Assembly (NCBI GenBank): GCA_031253795.1
Contig: JAIRVR010000065.1
Span: 1 to 54,427, forward strand
Direction: 5' to 3'
DNA from: Burkholderiaceae bacterium
Lineage (GTDB): Bacteria; Pseudomonadota; Gammaproteobacteria; Burkholderiales; Burkholderiaceae_C
DNA length: 54,427 nucleotides
A program made the position numbers and the translations under genes. Under the pieces are notes generated by a model. The model was given only the letters and a program-made list of their open reading frames with translations, made no database searches and was not told the DNA's origin. Below are positions 11,404 to 20,722 of the stretch, piece by piece (position 1 is the stretch's first letter; every line of letters starts with the position of its first letter).

Positions 11404-12941
11404 GACCGCTTCTTTCCTTCACGGGCCGCCAGCGCCTTGCGCGCCTCGGCCATGTCGGAGAACGGATGGCGCTGGCCCGCCGTCTCCTGGTAGTCCTCAT
11501 GTCCCTTGCCGGCGATCAGCACCACGTCGCGTTCGCTGGCGTGCGCCATGGCCTGGGCAATGGCCGCCGCGCGATCGGCCTGGACATATAGGTTCTCGCC
11601 CGGCTGCATGCCGGCCAGGATCTGGTCGATGATGCGGTCGGGCACTTCGCTGCGCGGGTTGTCGCTGGTGACAAGCACGCAGTCGGCATTCTTCTGGGCG
11701 GCCTGCCCCATCAATGGTCGCTTGCCGGCATCGCGGTCGCCGCCGCAGCCGAACACGCACCACAGACGGCCCTGGCGCTGGCGGGCGGCCGGGCGCAAGG
11801 CCTGCAGCGCCTTTTCCAGGGCATCGGGAGTGTGGGCATAGTCCACGGCCACCAGGGGCTGGCCCGGCTGGGCGATCTGCTGCATGCGCCCGGGCACGGG
11901 TTCCAGATGGGCGCAGGCCGCCACGGCCTCGTCCAGGCCCAGGCCCAGGCTGCGCAGGGCGGCCAGCACGCCGAGCAGATTGGAGACGTTGTACTGGCCG
12001 ACCAGGCGGGTGCGCATGCGCAGGCTGTGGCCTGCCTCGACCACCGTGAAGTCCAGGCCTTCGGCGCCCAGGGCAATGTCCTTGGCCTGCAGGCGCGCCG
12101 CGCCTTCGGTGGAAACGCTCCACACGTCGAGGGCGGCGGCGCGGCCGGGAGCCTGCAGCCGAGCCCACAGGCGGGCGCCCTGGGCATCGTCCACGTTGAT
12201 GACGGCGGCCTGCAGACCTGGCCAGTCGAACAATGCGGACTTGGCCTCCCAGTAAGCCTGCATGCTGCCGTGGTAGTCCAGATGGTCCTGGGTGAAATTG
12301 GTGAACAGGGCCACGCGCATGCGCGTCCCGTCCATGCGGTGCTCGACGATGCCGATGGAAGAGGCTTCGATGGCGCAGGCCGCCAGGCCCGCGTCCGCAT
12401 ATTCGCGGAAGGCGCGCTGCAGGCGTACCGGGTCGGGCGTGGTCATGCCCGTGGACTCCAGCGCAGGAGGAATACCCACACCCAGCGTGCCCACGAGAGC
12501 GCAACCGCCGCGCCCCTGGCGTCCTTGCAGGCGGACCTGGGACAGCGCATGGGCCAGCCACCAGGCCGTGGTGGTCTTGCCGTTGGTGCCGGTGACGGCC
12601 AGCACCTCGATCTGTGCGCTGGGATGGTCGAACCACTGATCGGCGATCAGTCCCGTGGCGGCCTTGAGCCCGGCCAGGGCCGCGATATGTCCGCCCTGGA
12701 AACCGAAGGCATCCACGCCCTCGGCCTCGACCAGGCAGGCGACGGCGCCGCGCTGCAGCGCCGAGGCCACATGGGCGCGCCCGTCGGTGGCCGCGCCGGG
12801 CCAGGCGATGAAGGCGTCGCCGGGACGGATCCTGCGGCTGTCGGTCTGCAGCGTTCCCTGGCCGTTCACGCGTGCGCGCAGCCATTGCACGGCTTGGGCG
12901 GCCGAGGCCAGCAAGGTGGGTGCGGAGGATGGAGCGTTCAC
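11400..12941 (-). CDS. murE: UDP-MurNAc-L-Ala-D-Glu--meso-diaminopimelate ligase
   Basis: MurE adds the third amino acid of the peptidoglycan stem. The ATP loop VTGTNGKTT is at 116-124. The DNPR motif (in VTSDNPRSEVPDR, DNA about 11650) is the signature of enzymes that use meso-diaminopimelate, so a Gram-negative-type peptidoglycan is predicted. I place the start at the GTG at 12941, which overlaps the ftsI stop as GTGA and gives a 513-residue protein starting (V)NAPSSAPTLL. The frame continues upstream but only as a shadow of ftsI, and no ATG fits the N-terminal domain. The stop overlaps the murF start. Confidence 0.95.
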   Translation of the reverse strand: MNAPSSAPTLLASAAQAVQWLRARVNGQGTLQTDSRRIRPGDAFIAWPGAATDGRAHVASALQRGAVACLVEAEGVDAFGFQGGHIAALAGLKAATGLIADQWFDHPSAQIEVLAVTGTNGKTTTAWWLAHALSQVRLQGRQGRGGCALVGTLGVGIPPALESTGMTTPDPVRLQRAFREYADAGLAACAIEASSIGIVEHRMDGTRMRVALFTNFTQDHLDYHGSMQAYWEAKSALFDWPGLQAAVINVDDAQGARLWARLQAPGRAAALDVWSVSTEGAARLQAKDIALGAEGLDFTVVEAGHSLRMRTRLVGQYNVSNLLGVLAALRSLGLGLDEAVAACAHLEPVPGRMQQIAQPGQPLVAVDYAHTPDALEKALQALRPAARQRQGRLWCVFGCGGDRDAGKRPLMGQAAQKNADCVLVTSDNPRSEVPDRIIDQILAGMQPGENLYVQADRAAAIAQAMAHASERDVVLIAGKGHEDYQETAGQRHPFSDMAEARKALAAREGKKRS

Positions 12942-14686
12942 AGCGAGGGCTCCTCCACGGGGTTGGCGACGATCAGGGGCTTGACTTCCATATCGGGCTG
13001 CACGCCCATGAGGCGCAGCGTCTGCTGCACCACCTCGCTGAACACGGGTGCCGCCACCGTGCCGCCGTAGAAGGTGCCGGCGCTTGGCTCGTCCACCATC
13101 ACGGCCACGATGATGCGCGGATTCTCGATGGGTGCCATGCCCGTGAACCAGGCGCGGTACTTGCCGACCGCATATCCCTTGCCCTGCTGCTTGCGCGCCG
13201 TGCCGGACTTGCCGCCCACCGAATAGCCTATGGTCTGGGCGCGCTGGCCCGTGCCGCCGGGACCGGCAGCCATGGCCAGCATCTTGCGAACCTCGTTGGC
13301 CGTGTGCGGCGAGAACACGGGCACGCCCACGGGCGGCTCGTTGGTCTTGATCATGGTGGCCGGGATGACGCGGCCGCCGTTGGCGAACACCGTGTAGCTG
13401 CGCGTCATCTGCAGCAGGCTGGCCGACAGGCCGTAGCCGTAGCCCATGGTGGCCTGCTCGACGGGCTTCCAGGTCTTGTAGGGGCGCAGGCGCCCGCTGG
13501 CCGCGCCGGGGAACGAGATCTGCGGCTTCTGGCCGAAGCCCACGGCCGAGAAGGTCTCCCACATGCTCTTGGCCGGCATTTGCAGCGCGATCTTGGTCGT
13601 GCCCACATTGCTGGACTTCTGGATCACGCCAGCCACGGTGAGCAGGCCGTAGTTGTGGGTATCGGAAATCGTGGAGCCCGTCACGTTGACGCGGCCGGGC
13701 GTGGTATCGATGGGCGTCTCGGGCTTGAACCTGCCCGACTCCAGTGCCAACCCGATGGTGATGGGTTTCATTGTCGAGCCGGGCTCGAAGGTGTCGGTAA
13801 TGGCACGGTTGCGCAGCTGCTCGCCGGTCAGGTTCTTGCGCTTGTCCGGCACGTAGCTGGGGTAGTTGGCCAGGGCCAGCAGCTCGCCGGTATGCGCATC
13901 CATGACCACCACGCTGCCGGCCTTGGCCTTGTGGGCGATGACCTGGTCCTTGAGCTTCTGGTAGGCGAAATACTGCACCTTGCTGTCCACGGACAGCTGG
14001 ATGTCGCGGCCGTCCTGGGGAGGCACTTCCTCGCCCACGCCTTCGACGACCCGGCCCAGCCGGTCCTTGATGACGCGGCGCGAGCCGGGCTTGCCCGCCA
14101 GGTCCTTGTCGAAGGCCAGTTCCATGCCTTCCTGGCCCTGGTCCTCCACATTGGTAAAGCCCACGATGTGGGCGGCCGACTCGCCCTCGGGGTACTGGCG
14201 CTTGTATTCCTTGCGCTGGTAGATGCCCTTGATGTTGAGGGCGTGGATCTGCTGGCCCACATCCCAGTCGAGCTGGCGCTTGATCCACACGAAGGTCTTG
14301 TCTTCGTCTGCCAGCTTCTCCATCAGCGTGGGCAGGGGCATTTCCGTGAGGGCAGCCAGCTGCTTGAGCTTGGCCTTGACCTCGGGGTCATCCTGCTCCA
14401 CGTCTTCGGGAATGGCCCAGATGCTGGCCGCCGGCACGCTGGAGGCCAGGATCAGGCCGTTGCGGTCCAGCAGGCGGCCACGGTTGGCCGGCAGCTCCAG
14501 GGTGCGTGCAAAGCGCACCTGCCCCTGGCGCTGGAAGAAATCGTTGCCGAACACCTGCACGTAGGCCGCGCGCGCACCCAGGCCCACGAAGCCCAGGGCC
14601 AGCATGGCCACGATCATCTTGCTGCGCCACAACGGCGTCTTGGACGCCAGCAGCGGGCTGGAGGTGTAGAGCACGCTGCGCGTCAT
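12938..14686 (-). CDS. ftsI: Septal peptidoglycan transpeptidase FtsI (PBP3)
   Basis: FtsI is a class B penicillin-binding protein that cross-links septal peptidoglycan in the periplasm, paired with FtsW. It is 582 residues long. A short cytoplasmic tail and one membrane helix (about 24-43) are followed by the pedestal domain with the NRGRLLDRNG segment (68-77). The transpeptidase domain carries the active-site serine motif STMK (304-307), SSN (358-360) and KSGT (493-496). All catalytic motifs are intact and in order. The ATG overlaps the ftsL stop (ATGA) and the stop overlaps the murE GTG start. Confidence 0.97.
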   Translation of the reverse strand: MTRSVLYTSSPLLASKTPLWRSKMIVAMLALGFVGLGARAAYVQVFGNDFFQRQGQVRFARTLELPANRGRLLDRNGLILASSVPAASIWAIPEDVEQDDPEVKAKLKQLAALTEMPLPTLMEKLADEDKTFVWIKRQLDWDVGQQIHALNIKGIYQRKEYKRQYPEGESAAHIVGFTNVEDQGQEGMELAFDKDLAGKPGSRRVIKDRLGRVVEGVGEEVPPQDGRDIQLSVDSKVQYFAYQKLKDQVIAHKAKAGSVVVMDAHTGELLALANYPSYVPDKRKNLTGEQLRNRAITDTFEPGSTMKPITIGLALESGRFKPETPIDTTPGRVNVTGSTISDTHNYGLLTVAGVIQKSSNVGTTKIALQMPAKSMWETFSAVGFGQKPQISFPGAASGRLRPYKTWKPVEQATMGYGYGLSASLLQMTRSYTVFANGGRVIPATMIKTNEPPVGVPVFSPHTANEVRKMLAMAAGPGGTGQRAQTIGYSVGGKSGTARKQQGKGYAVGKYRAWFTGMAPIENPRIIVAVMVDEPSAGTFYGGTVAAPVFSEVVQQTLRLMGVQPDMEVKPLIVANPVEEPSL

Positions 14687-14967
14687 GGCGCCACTCCCGT
14701 GCGGGCGTTGTCATTGACATATTGGGCGATGGCCGGCGTGGCCGGCTTCATCTGCAGGCGTTCACGCGCCAGCACTTCGATGCGCTGGGGCGTGGCCTGT
14801 GCGCGCTTTTCCACCTGCAGGCGCTGCTGCTCGGTGGCCAGGCGCCGCGACTCGGCCACGGCGCGATCCAGCTCGGTGAACAGCCGACGCGACTCGTACT
14901 GGGTATGGACCAGGAAGACCGCGCTGGCCATTACCGCCAGCAGCAGCACGAGGTTCAGGCGCAGCAT
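14683..14967 (-). CDS. ftsL: Cell division protein FtsL
   Basis: This is a 94-residue bitopic protein with an N-terminal membrane helix (about 4-20, LNLVLLLAVMASAVFLVH) followed by a heptad-like coiled coil (about 25-65, rich in Arg, Glu, Leu and Gln). That is the standard FtsL architecture, in which the protein forms a complex with FtsB and FtsQ and activates FtsWI. FtsL is poorly conserved in sequence, so the call rests on this architecture and on its place between rsmH and ftsI. The start is the ATG at 14967, 37 bp after rsmH. Another ATG overlapping the rsmH stop is in a different frame. Confidence 0.9.
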   Translation of the reverse strand: MLRLNLVLLLAVMASAVFLVHTQYESRRLFTELDRAVAESRRLATEQQRLQVEKRAQATPQRIEVLARERLQMKPATPAIAQYVNDNARTGVAP

Positions 14968-15004
14968 GGCACGCCCTCCCCGCCGGCCTGTTGGCCGCGG
15001 CGCT

Positions 15005-15940
15005 TCATGCAGGCACCTCCGTGCGCCGCGCCACGCGCATCACGGCCGAGCGCGAGCGCGGATTGGCGCTGACTTCGGCCTCGCTGGGCTTGATGCGGCC
15101 CAGTGCCTCCAGGCGCATGGGCGTGGGCGCCGCAAAGGGCGCACGGCGGTCATAGACCTCCTTGGAATGCCTGGCGATGAACTGCTTGACGATGCGGTCT
15201 TCCAGCGAATGGAAACTGATCACCACCAGGCGGCCGCCCGGTGCGAGCACGCGCAGGCTGGCCTCTAGCGCCTGTTCGAGCTCTTCAAGCTCGGCATTGA
15301 TGAAAATCCGAAGAGCCTGGAATGTGCGTGTCGCTGGGTTTTGCCCAGCCTCGCGGGTCCGGACCGCGCCAGCCACGAGTTCGGCCAGCTCCGCCGTGCT
15401 GCCCAGGGGCCCCTGGCTTTCGCGCCGAGCAACAATCGCCTTTGCAATGGGGCCAGCAAACCGTTCTTCGCCGTAGTCACGTATCACCTCCGCAATCTGC
15501 TGGGCATCGGCCTCCGCCAGCCAGTCCGCCACGCTCTGGCCACGCGTCGTGTCCATGCGCATGTCCAGCGGGCCTTCGAAGCGGAAGCTGAAGCCGCGCT
15601 CGGGGTTGTCGATCTGGGGAGAGCTCACGCCCAGATCCATCAATACGCCCTGGACGCTGGCGGGCGGCAGCTCGGCCAGATGGCGAAAGCCCTCGTGCCG
15701 AATCGAAAAACGCGCATCGGTGATGCGCGCTGCTTCTTCAATCGCGTCCGGATCCTTGTCGAACGCCAGCAAGCGGCCATCCGGCCCCAATCTCTGCAGG
15801 ATGCGCCGGGAATGCCCGCCCCGCCCGAATGTCGCGTCCACCCATTGCCCGGACACGGGCTGCGCGGCGCCGTCGAGCAGCGCGTCGACGGCCTCGTCGA
15901 GCAAAACGGTGATGTGTTGCAACGGCTGGTTCAAGAGCAC
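15005..15940 (-). CDS. rsmH: 16S rRNA (cytosine(1402)-N(4))-methyltransferase
   Basis: RsmH (MraW) methylates C1402 in the 16S rRNA P-site using S-adenosylmethionine. The product is 311 residues. The SAM-binding segment is [10 protein letters not shown] (35-44), and further landmarks are [23 protein letters not shown] and the C-terminal [16 protein letters not shown]. The start codon is GTG at 15940 ([17 protein letters not shown] follows), 9 bp after the mraZ stop. A stretch at about 15290-15510 has visibly poorer codon choice and lower GC3 than the flanking halves, although the reading frame stays open. Confidence 0.95.
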   Translation of the reverse strand: MLLNQPLQHITVLLDEAVDALLDGAAQPVSGQWVDATFGRGGHSRRILQRLGPDGRLLAFDKDPDAIEEAARITDARFSIRHEGFRHLAELPPASVQGVLMDLGVSSPQIDNPERGFSFRFEGPLDMRMDTTRGQSVADWLAEADAQQIAEVIRDYGEERFAGPIAKAIVARRESQGPLGSTAELAELVAGAVRTREAGQNPATRTFQALRIFINAELEELEQALEASLRVLAPGGRLVVISFHSLEDRIVKQFIARHSKEVYDRRAPFAAPTPMRLEALGRIKPSEAEVSANPRSRSAVMRVARRTEVPA

Positions 15941-15949
15941 GCCTCTTTC

Positions 15950-16378
15950 CTAGAAAGCAAAATCCTGGAAGGCCGCAGGCATTTCCTCCTGCATGGCCTT
16001 CGCCTCATGCGCCTCATAAGTGGCCTTGTCCCACAGCTCGAAATGGTTGCCCATGCCCAGCAGCACGACCTCCTTGGTCAGGCCCACGGCCTCGCGCAGC
16101 TCGGGCGACACCAGCACACGGCCGGTGGCATCCATGTCCACATCCATCGCATTGCCCAAAAAGATGCGCTTCCACCACTGCGCGGACATGGGCAGTTGGG
16201 CGATGCGCTCGCGGAACTGCAGCCACTCCGTGCGCGGGAACAGCATCAGGCAACCATGGGGGTGTTTGGTGAGCGTGACCTGGCCTTCGGCCATGGCCAT
16301 GAGGGCGTCACGATGCCGGGTCGGCACAGACAGCCGGCCCTTTCCATCGAGATTCAGCGAGGACGCCCCTTGAAACAC
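15950..16378 (-). CDS. mraZ: Transcriptional regulator MraZ
   Basis: MraZ is a small DNA-binding regulator of the dcw operon that it heads. At 142 residues it has the normal length, and it contains two AbrB/SpoVT-type swapped-hairpin repeats. The first is near residues 5-50 ([15 protein letters not shown]) and the second near 75-120 ([19 protein letters not shown]). The second repeats the D-x-x-G-R motif. The start codon is GTG at 16378. In other bacteria MraZ binds tandem repeats in its own promoter; matching repeats are present here at 16444-16468, about 65 bp upstream, so autoregulation is likely. Confidence 0.95.
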   Translation of the reverse strand: MFQGASSLNLDGKGRLSVPTRHRDALMAMAEGQVTLTKHPHGCLMLFPRTEWLQFRERIAQLPMSAQWWKRIFLGNAMDVDMDATGRVLVSPELREAVGLTKEVVLLGMGNHFELWDKATYEAHEAKAMQEEMPAAFQDFAF

Positions 16379-16443
16379 GGTCAGTCACCCCGGTCGGTTG
16401 GAGCCATCGCGCCCCGAAAAACGGGCCACAAAGGCAACTTTCA

Positions 16444-16468
16444 CCACTTAATTGCACTTTTTTCCACT
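16444..16468 (-). promoter_or_regulatory. Predicted MraZ operator: three 10-bp-spaced boxes
   Basis: Read on the minus strand, the pentamers AGTGG (16464-16468), AGTGC (16454-16458) and AGTGG (16444-16448) lie exactly 10 bp apart. One helical turn per box is the spacing known for MraZ sites in other bacteria, where the core is a GTGG/TGGG-type repeat. They sit just downstream of, and touch, the -10 element of the predicted mraZ promoter. Repression of the dcw operon by MraZ is the natural reading, but binding is inferred. Confidence 0.65.
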
Positions 16469-16493
16469 GTAGCAGCAATTTGGTGTTTCACAA
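16466..16493 (-). promoter_or_regulatory. Predicted sigma-70 promoter of the dcw operon
   Basis: On the minus strand a -35-like TTGTGA (16493-16488) and a -10-like TACAGT (16471-16466) are separated by 16 bp. Each matches the consensus at four of six positions. The -10 element overlaps the first MraZ box. The surrounding 16380-16560 stretch is the AT-richest part of the left end of the window, as expected for a promoter region. Confidence 0.45.
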
Positions 16494-16681
16494 CCCGGGA
16501 ACAGACAATTATTTGCAATGAAATCAACAACTTAGAGACCGAATGCAATGTGAGTACCAGCAAAAAACCGAAGCTTTACAAGCACTTAGATGACTGACTG
16601 CAAGTGAACTCTCAATGACCAGGGGCAATTGCAACGATTCAATTCGCGCACGACCGAGCGCAACACGGGGCCTCTTCCTAC

Positions 16682-16717
16682 AAAAAAGTGACTGCCCGGC
16701 AATGCGTGCAGTCACTT
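16682..16717 (-). terminator. Intrinsic terminator after hslU
   Basis: A perfect 10-bp stem (AAGTGACTGC at 16686-16695, complement at 16708-16717) with a 12-base loop is followed on the minus strand by six T residues (16687-16682). It lies about 120 bp after the hslU stop and ends that transcript before the dcw promoter. Confidence 0.88.
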
Positions 16718-16835
16718 CGGTAGTCAGGGCAGGCGCATCCGTGGATGCAACACCCATGTCTGCAGCGGCCACAATCCCGCCCTCACCGGGGGCCGGTTGC
16801 GCAGCAGCAACGAGCAGCGAGCCTGCCGCTGCGCC

Positions 16836-18155
16836 TCAGAGGATGAAGCGCGACAGATCCTCGTCCTGGCTCAGGGTCTGCAAGCGCTGATCGACATAGG
16901 CGGCATCGATGGTCACGGTCTGGCCCGAGAGCTTGGCCGCGTCGAAGCTGACTTCGTCGAGCAGGCGCTCCAGCACCGTGGACAGGCGGCGCGCTCCGAT
17001 GTTTTCGGTGCGCTCGTTGACATCGAAGGCGATGCCGGCCAGACGCCTGATGCCCTCGGGCGTGAATTCCAGCGTCACGCCCTCGGTGGCCAGCAGGGCC
17101 TGGTACTGCTTGACCAGGGACGCATGGGTCTGGGTGAGGATGGCCTCGAAGTCCTGCACCGACAGCGAGTCCAGCTCGACACGGATGGGAAAGCGGCCCT
17201 GCAGCTCGGGGATCAGGTCGCTGGGCTTGGCCAGGTGGAAGGCACCCGAGGCAATGAACAGGATGTGGTCCGTCTTGACCACCCCATACTTGGTGGAAAC
17301 ACTGGTGCCCTCGACCAGGGGCAGCAGGTCGCGCTGCACGCCCTGGCGCGAGACCTCGGCGCCGCCCGCCTCCTGGCGCGCAGCCACCTTGTCGATTTCG
17401 TCGATGAAGACGATGCCGTTTTGCTCCGCATTGGAGATGGCGCGCGTGCGCACATCGTCCTCGTTGACCAGCTTGGCCGCCTCCTCGTCGGTCAGCAGCT
17501 TCATGGCCTCGGCAATTTTGAGCTTGCGCGTCTTGCGCTTTTCCTGGCCCATCTGGCTGAACATGCCGCGCAACTGCTCGGCCATGTCCTCCATGCCCTG
17601 GGGCCCCATGATCTGGACCTGGGGTGGCGCATCGGCGATGTCGATCTCGATTTCCTTGTCATCGAGCTGGCCTTCGCGCAGTTTCTTGCGGAACACCTGG
17701 CGCGCCGTATTGTCGGCCGCCACTTCGCCACTGCGCGCCTGGGGCACGAGCACGTCGAGAATGCGGTCCTCGGCCGCGTCCTCGGCACGCAGGCGCAGCT
17801 TCTTCATGTCGGATTCGCGGGTCTGCTTGACGGCGACCTCGGCCAGATCGCGGATGATGGCGTCCACATCCTTGCCCACGTAGCCCACCTCGGTGAACTT
17901 GGTGGCCTCGACCTTGATGAAGGGCGCATCGGCCAGGCGCGCCAGGCGGCGTGCGATTTCGGTCTTGCCCACGCCCGTGGGGCCGATCATGAGGATGTTC
18001 TTGGGGGTGATTTCCTGGCGCAGGCCATCGGCCACCTTCTGACGGCGCCAGCGGTTGCGCAGGGCAATGGCGACCGCGCGCTTGGCGCCAGCCTGGCCCA
18101 CGATGTGGCGGTCCAGTTCGGAGACGATCTCCTGGGGAGTCATGGCAGAGGACAT
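16836..18155 (-). CDS. hslU: ATP-dependent protease ATPase subunit HslU
   Basis: HslU is a hexameric AAA+ unfoldase that feeds proteins to the HslV peptidase in the cytoplasm. It is 439 residues long. Walker A is GPTGVGKT (58-65), the pore loop is GYVGKD (91-96), Walker B is IVFIDEIDK (248-256), and the intercalated I-domain is at about 110-240. The last residues (LSRFIL) form the tail that inserts into HslV to activate it. It follows hslV by 84 bp in the same direction and ends at a good terminator. Confidence 0.97.
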   Translation of the reverse strand: MSSAMTPQEIVSELDRHIVGQAGAKRAVAIALRNRWRRQKVADGLRQEITPKNILMIGPTGVGKTEIARRLARLADAPFIKVEATKFTEVGYVGKDVDAIIRDLAEVAVKQTRESDMKKLRLRAEDAAEDRILDVLVPQARSGEVAADNTARQVFRKKLREGQLDDKEIEIDIADAPPQVQIMGPQGMEDMAEQLRGMFSQMGQEKRKTRKLKIAEAMKLLTDEEAAKLVNEDDVRTRAISNAEQNGIVFIDEIDKVAARQEAGGAEVSRQGVQRDLLPLVEGTSVSTKYGVVKTDHILFIASGAFHLAKPSDLIPELQGRFPIRVELDSLSVQDFEAILTQTHASLVKQYQALLATEGVTLEFTPEGIRRLAGIAFDVNERTENIGARRLSTVLERLLDEVSFDAAKLSGQTVTIDAAYVDQRLQTLSQDEDLSRFIL

Positions 18156-18239
18156 GGTGTCTTTCAGCTCTCATCGGCGGTCCGCGCGCCCGGGACGGCG
18201 GCCGCATCGGGTTTCAAGGTCTTGCGGCGGAAAGAGCGC

Positions 18240-18785
18240 TCAGAGCGTTTCCACGGTGTGGTGCATATTGGTGTAGATGCACAGTTCCCCGGCAATGGCC
18301 AGTGACTTGCGCACGATTTCCTCGGCCGACAGCTCGGTATTGCCCAGCAGGGCCTTGGCCGCCGAATGCGCGTAGGCACCGCCCGAGCCGATGGCCACGA
18401 TGCCCTGCTCGGGCTCCAGCACATCACCATTGCCCGTGATGATCAGCGAGGCCGAAGCGTCGGCCACGGCCAGCATGGCTTCCAGCCGGCGCAGCACGCG
18501 GTCGGTGCGCCAGTCCTTGGTCAGCTCGATGGCGGCGCGTGTCAGCTGGCCCTGGTGCTTTTCCAGCTTGGCCTCGAAGCGCTCGAACAGGGTGAATGCA
18601 TCGGCCGTGGCGCCGGCGAACCCCGCCAGCACCTTGCCATGGTAGAGCTTGCGCACCTTGCGGGCCGTGCCCTTGACGACGATGTTGCCCAATGTGACCT
18701 GGCCATCGCCACCGATGGCGACCTGCACGCCTTCGGGGGTCTGCCGGCGCACGCTGATGATGGTGGTGCCGTGATACTGTTCCAT
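18240..18785 (-). CDS. hslV: ATP-dependent protease peptidase subunit HslV
   Basis: HslV is the dodecameric threonine peptidase of the HslUV heat-shock protease. The ATG at 18785 follows GGGAG and gives 181 residues beginning [14 protein letters not shown]. Removal of the short propeptide would expose the catalytic Thr7. The [10 protein letters not shown] segment, the K-x-x-R-KL-Y region and the C-terminal IGSGG segment are typical of the family. The frame is open 12 codons further upstream, but the start with the ribosome site fits homologues better. It is probably cotranscribed with hslU. Confidence 0.96.
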   Translation of the reverse strand: MEQYHGTTIISVRRQTPEGVQVAIGGDGQVTLGNIVVKGTARKVRKLYHGKVLAGFAGATADAFTLFERFEAKLEKHQGQLTRAAIELTKDWRTDRVLRRLEAMLAVADASASLIITGNGDVLEPEQGIVAIGSGGAYAHSAAKALLGNTELSAEEIVRKSLAIAGELCIYTNMHHTVETL

Positions 18786-18885
18786 AGCGCTCCCAGATGA
18801 GGGCGGACGGACCCTTCTCAAGGGCTGCTGCCGAGAATGGCCGGGAAGTCACTCCCGGGGCCAGGCGGTGCAGCCGCTTCGGGGA

Positions 18886-20676
18886 TCAATCCCGCCGCGG
18901 CACGACCTGGGCATGCTCCTGGATGCCGATCACATTGAAGAACACCGCCACCAGCTGGTGCAGCTGGCTGAACTGCAGCACATGGCCCAGGGACTGCATG
19001 TGGGCAGCCCAGTTCAGCACCGATCCGGCCGCGGCGAAGTCCATGCGCACCAGCTGCGCGCAGTCGATGACCACGGGCTCGCCCAGGCAAGCCCGGTCCT
19101 GCACGGGGTCCAGCCAGGGCCCCGCATCACCTTCCAGCACGCCCGACAGCGCGAAATGCGTGGCCGGGCCCTCGGCCGCGGCCAGCGCAGCGCCCTCGCC
19201 GGCCGACCCGCTGCCCTCGCCGCCCCCGGCCTCGCCGAGGCACTGGCACAGCGGGTCTTCCCAGGAAGGGGGCGAAACCTCGTAGGTCACGCAATAGTCC
19301 AGAGCCGCCAGTTCGAAATCGTCCTGGCGGTTCATGAAACGCAGCAGGGCCATGCGCAGCCGCCACCAGCCGGTATCGACACTGGCATCGCCCGAGGGAC
19401 TGAGCGCGGCCAGCACGGCCAGCAGTTGCTCGCCATGCAGCCAGACAAAGAGGCCACGCGCATCGGCCCAGGCCTGCAGCAGGGCCTCCAGGGCGGGCAC
19501 GGCGGCGGCATCCACTTCGGCCACGGCAGCCCAGTCCAGGGTCCAGGGGCCGGGAGACCTGCCCTGCGCTGCCTGCAGCGCGGCCACGGTCTGGGCCGTG
19601 ACGCGGGCCGGTGCGCTCCAGCGCAGGCCTGGTGCGCCTGCCGCGGCCACGGCCCCTCCCAGGGGTGCGGCCGTGGGCTGGCCAGCGGGCGGCATGGCAA
19701 ACCACTGCGGCGCAGAGCGTCCGAAGCGGGCCGCGAATTCATAGCCGGCCTTGTCGAAGCTGTCCGCCCGGCCACAGGCACGGTACAGGTCGAGCAGCGC
19801 CAGCCAGACGGGCAGCTGACCCGGCACGTCACGCCGGGCGATCAGGCCCAGCAGGCCCTGCTCGGCACCCTCGGCATCGCCGTTGGCGAACACGATGGCC
19901 GGCTCTTCGAGATCCGGATCGTGCTCGAAGACCACGAAGGACGGCGGCACCATGTTCATCGGCTGGGGCGCTCCCACCTCGGTGACCGCGAAGGCCGGCA
20001 GGAAGTCGGTGGCGCCCTGCAGCGAATGCAGGGGTGGCGCCATGCCACGCAGGTCGGACACGGAAGCATCGGGTGCACCGGGCGCCGACATGATCTGCGA
20101 GGCGCCCAGCGGCTGGGTCGGCGCAAAGCCCGTGGCCAGGCCTGCGACCCCGGCTATGGCCGGCGGCAGGGCGTCGCTGAGAATGGGAATCTGGGAGGAA
20201 GGCGGCGGCTTGCGGAACGAAGCCGGCATGGGATTGCCATCGACAGGCAGCGAGATCGGCATGGTCGCGGCATCGGCGGCCTGCTTGCCCCGCCACCATT
20301 GCTGGGACATCTGCGCCTCGATCTCGTCGATCTTCTTGAGCGTGACCGCGCGCTCACCATTGGAGCGCGAGCTGAGCAGGCTGCTGAGAAACTGGGAGCC
20401 TGCCGCCGCAGGCTTTCCCTGGGCGGCGGCACCGGGCCGCGCAGCCTGTTGCAGCTCGGCCTGGCGCAGACGGCGCAGTTGGTCGAATTCGCGCTTGCGC
20501 ACGAAGTCGTTGCGCCGCTTGCGCTCGATCATTTCCTTGAGCGCCTGCTTGCTGTATTGGCTTTCCTGCTCGTCCTCGAGGCCATCCAGGTCCGACCAAT
20601 TGACCGTGGGGTGGCGCACGAATCGCACCACCTTGGACAACAGTCCCCCGGATTTACTGCTCTCTTCTTTGGCCAT
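18886..20676 (-). CDS. Large STAS-like protein of unknown function
   Basis: The product has 596 residues and no signal peptide or membrane helix. Residues 40-80 are highly charged and probably helical (KRRNDFVRKREFDQLRRLR). A Pro/Ala-rich linker runs to about 280. Residues 289-320 (VWLALLDLYRACGRADSF, then FAARFG) resemble the short helical modules of FimV-like proteins. The C-terminus has two stretches that look like STAS/NTP-binding-type folds, at about 376-470 (TLDWAAVAEVDAAAVPALEALL) and 530-596 (VIDCAQLVRMDFAAAGSVLNW). Such proteins occur beside dksA and hslVU in Burkholderiales, but I know of no assigned role. It lies 46 bp after dksA and 100 bp before hslV, so cotranscription is likely. 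The domain calls are by eye only. Confidence 0.8.
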   Translation of the reverse strand: MAKEESSKSGGLLSKVVRFVRHPTVNWSDLDGLEDEQESQYSKQALKEMIERKRRNDFVRKREFDQLRRLRQAELQQAARPGAAAQGKPAAAGSQFLSSLLSSRSNGERAVTLKKIDEIEAQMSQQWWRGKQAADAATMPISLPVDGNPMPASFRKPPPSSQIPILSDALPPAIAGVAGLATGFAPTQPLGASQIMSAPGAPDASVSDLRGMAPPLHSLQGATDFLPAFAVTEVGAPQPMNMVPPSFVVFEHDPDLEEPAIVFANGDAEGAEQGLLGLIARRDVPGQLPVWLALLDLYRACGRADSFDKAGYEFAARFGRSAPQWFAMPPAGQPTAAPLGGAVAAAGAPGLRWSAPARVTAQTVAALQAAQGRSPGPWTLDWAAVAEVDAAAVPALEALLQAWADARGLFVWLHGEQLLAVLAALSPSGDASVDTGWWRLRMALLRFMNRQDDFELAALDYCVTYEVSPPSWEDPLCQCLGEAGGGEGSGSAGEGAALAAAEGPATHFALSGVLEGDAGPWLDPVQDRACLGEPVVIDCAQLVRMDFAAAGSVLNWAAHMQSLGHVLQFSQLHQLVAVFFNVIGIQEHAQVVPRRD

Positions 20677-20722
20677 GCTGGTTCAGCCTAGCTTGAACGG
20701 ACCGCCGGGCGGTTGAGACCGC

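Larger units (their letters stand above)
16379..16835. other. 457-bp intergenic region between hslU and mraZ
   Basis: No convincing coding sequence is present. The region holds the dcw promoter and MraZ boxes (16444-16493) and the terminator of the hslVU transcript (16682-16717). A small hairpin formed by GCATCC and GGATGC lies at about 16735-16748. Short open frames here have poor codon use and no ribosome site. Confidence 0.7.
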
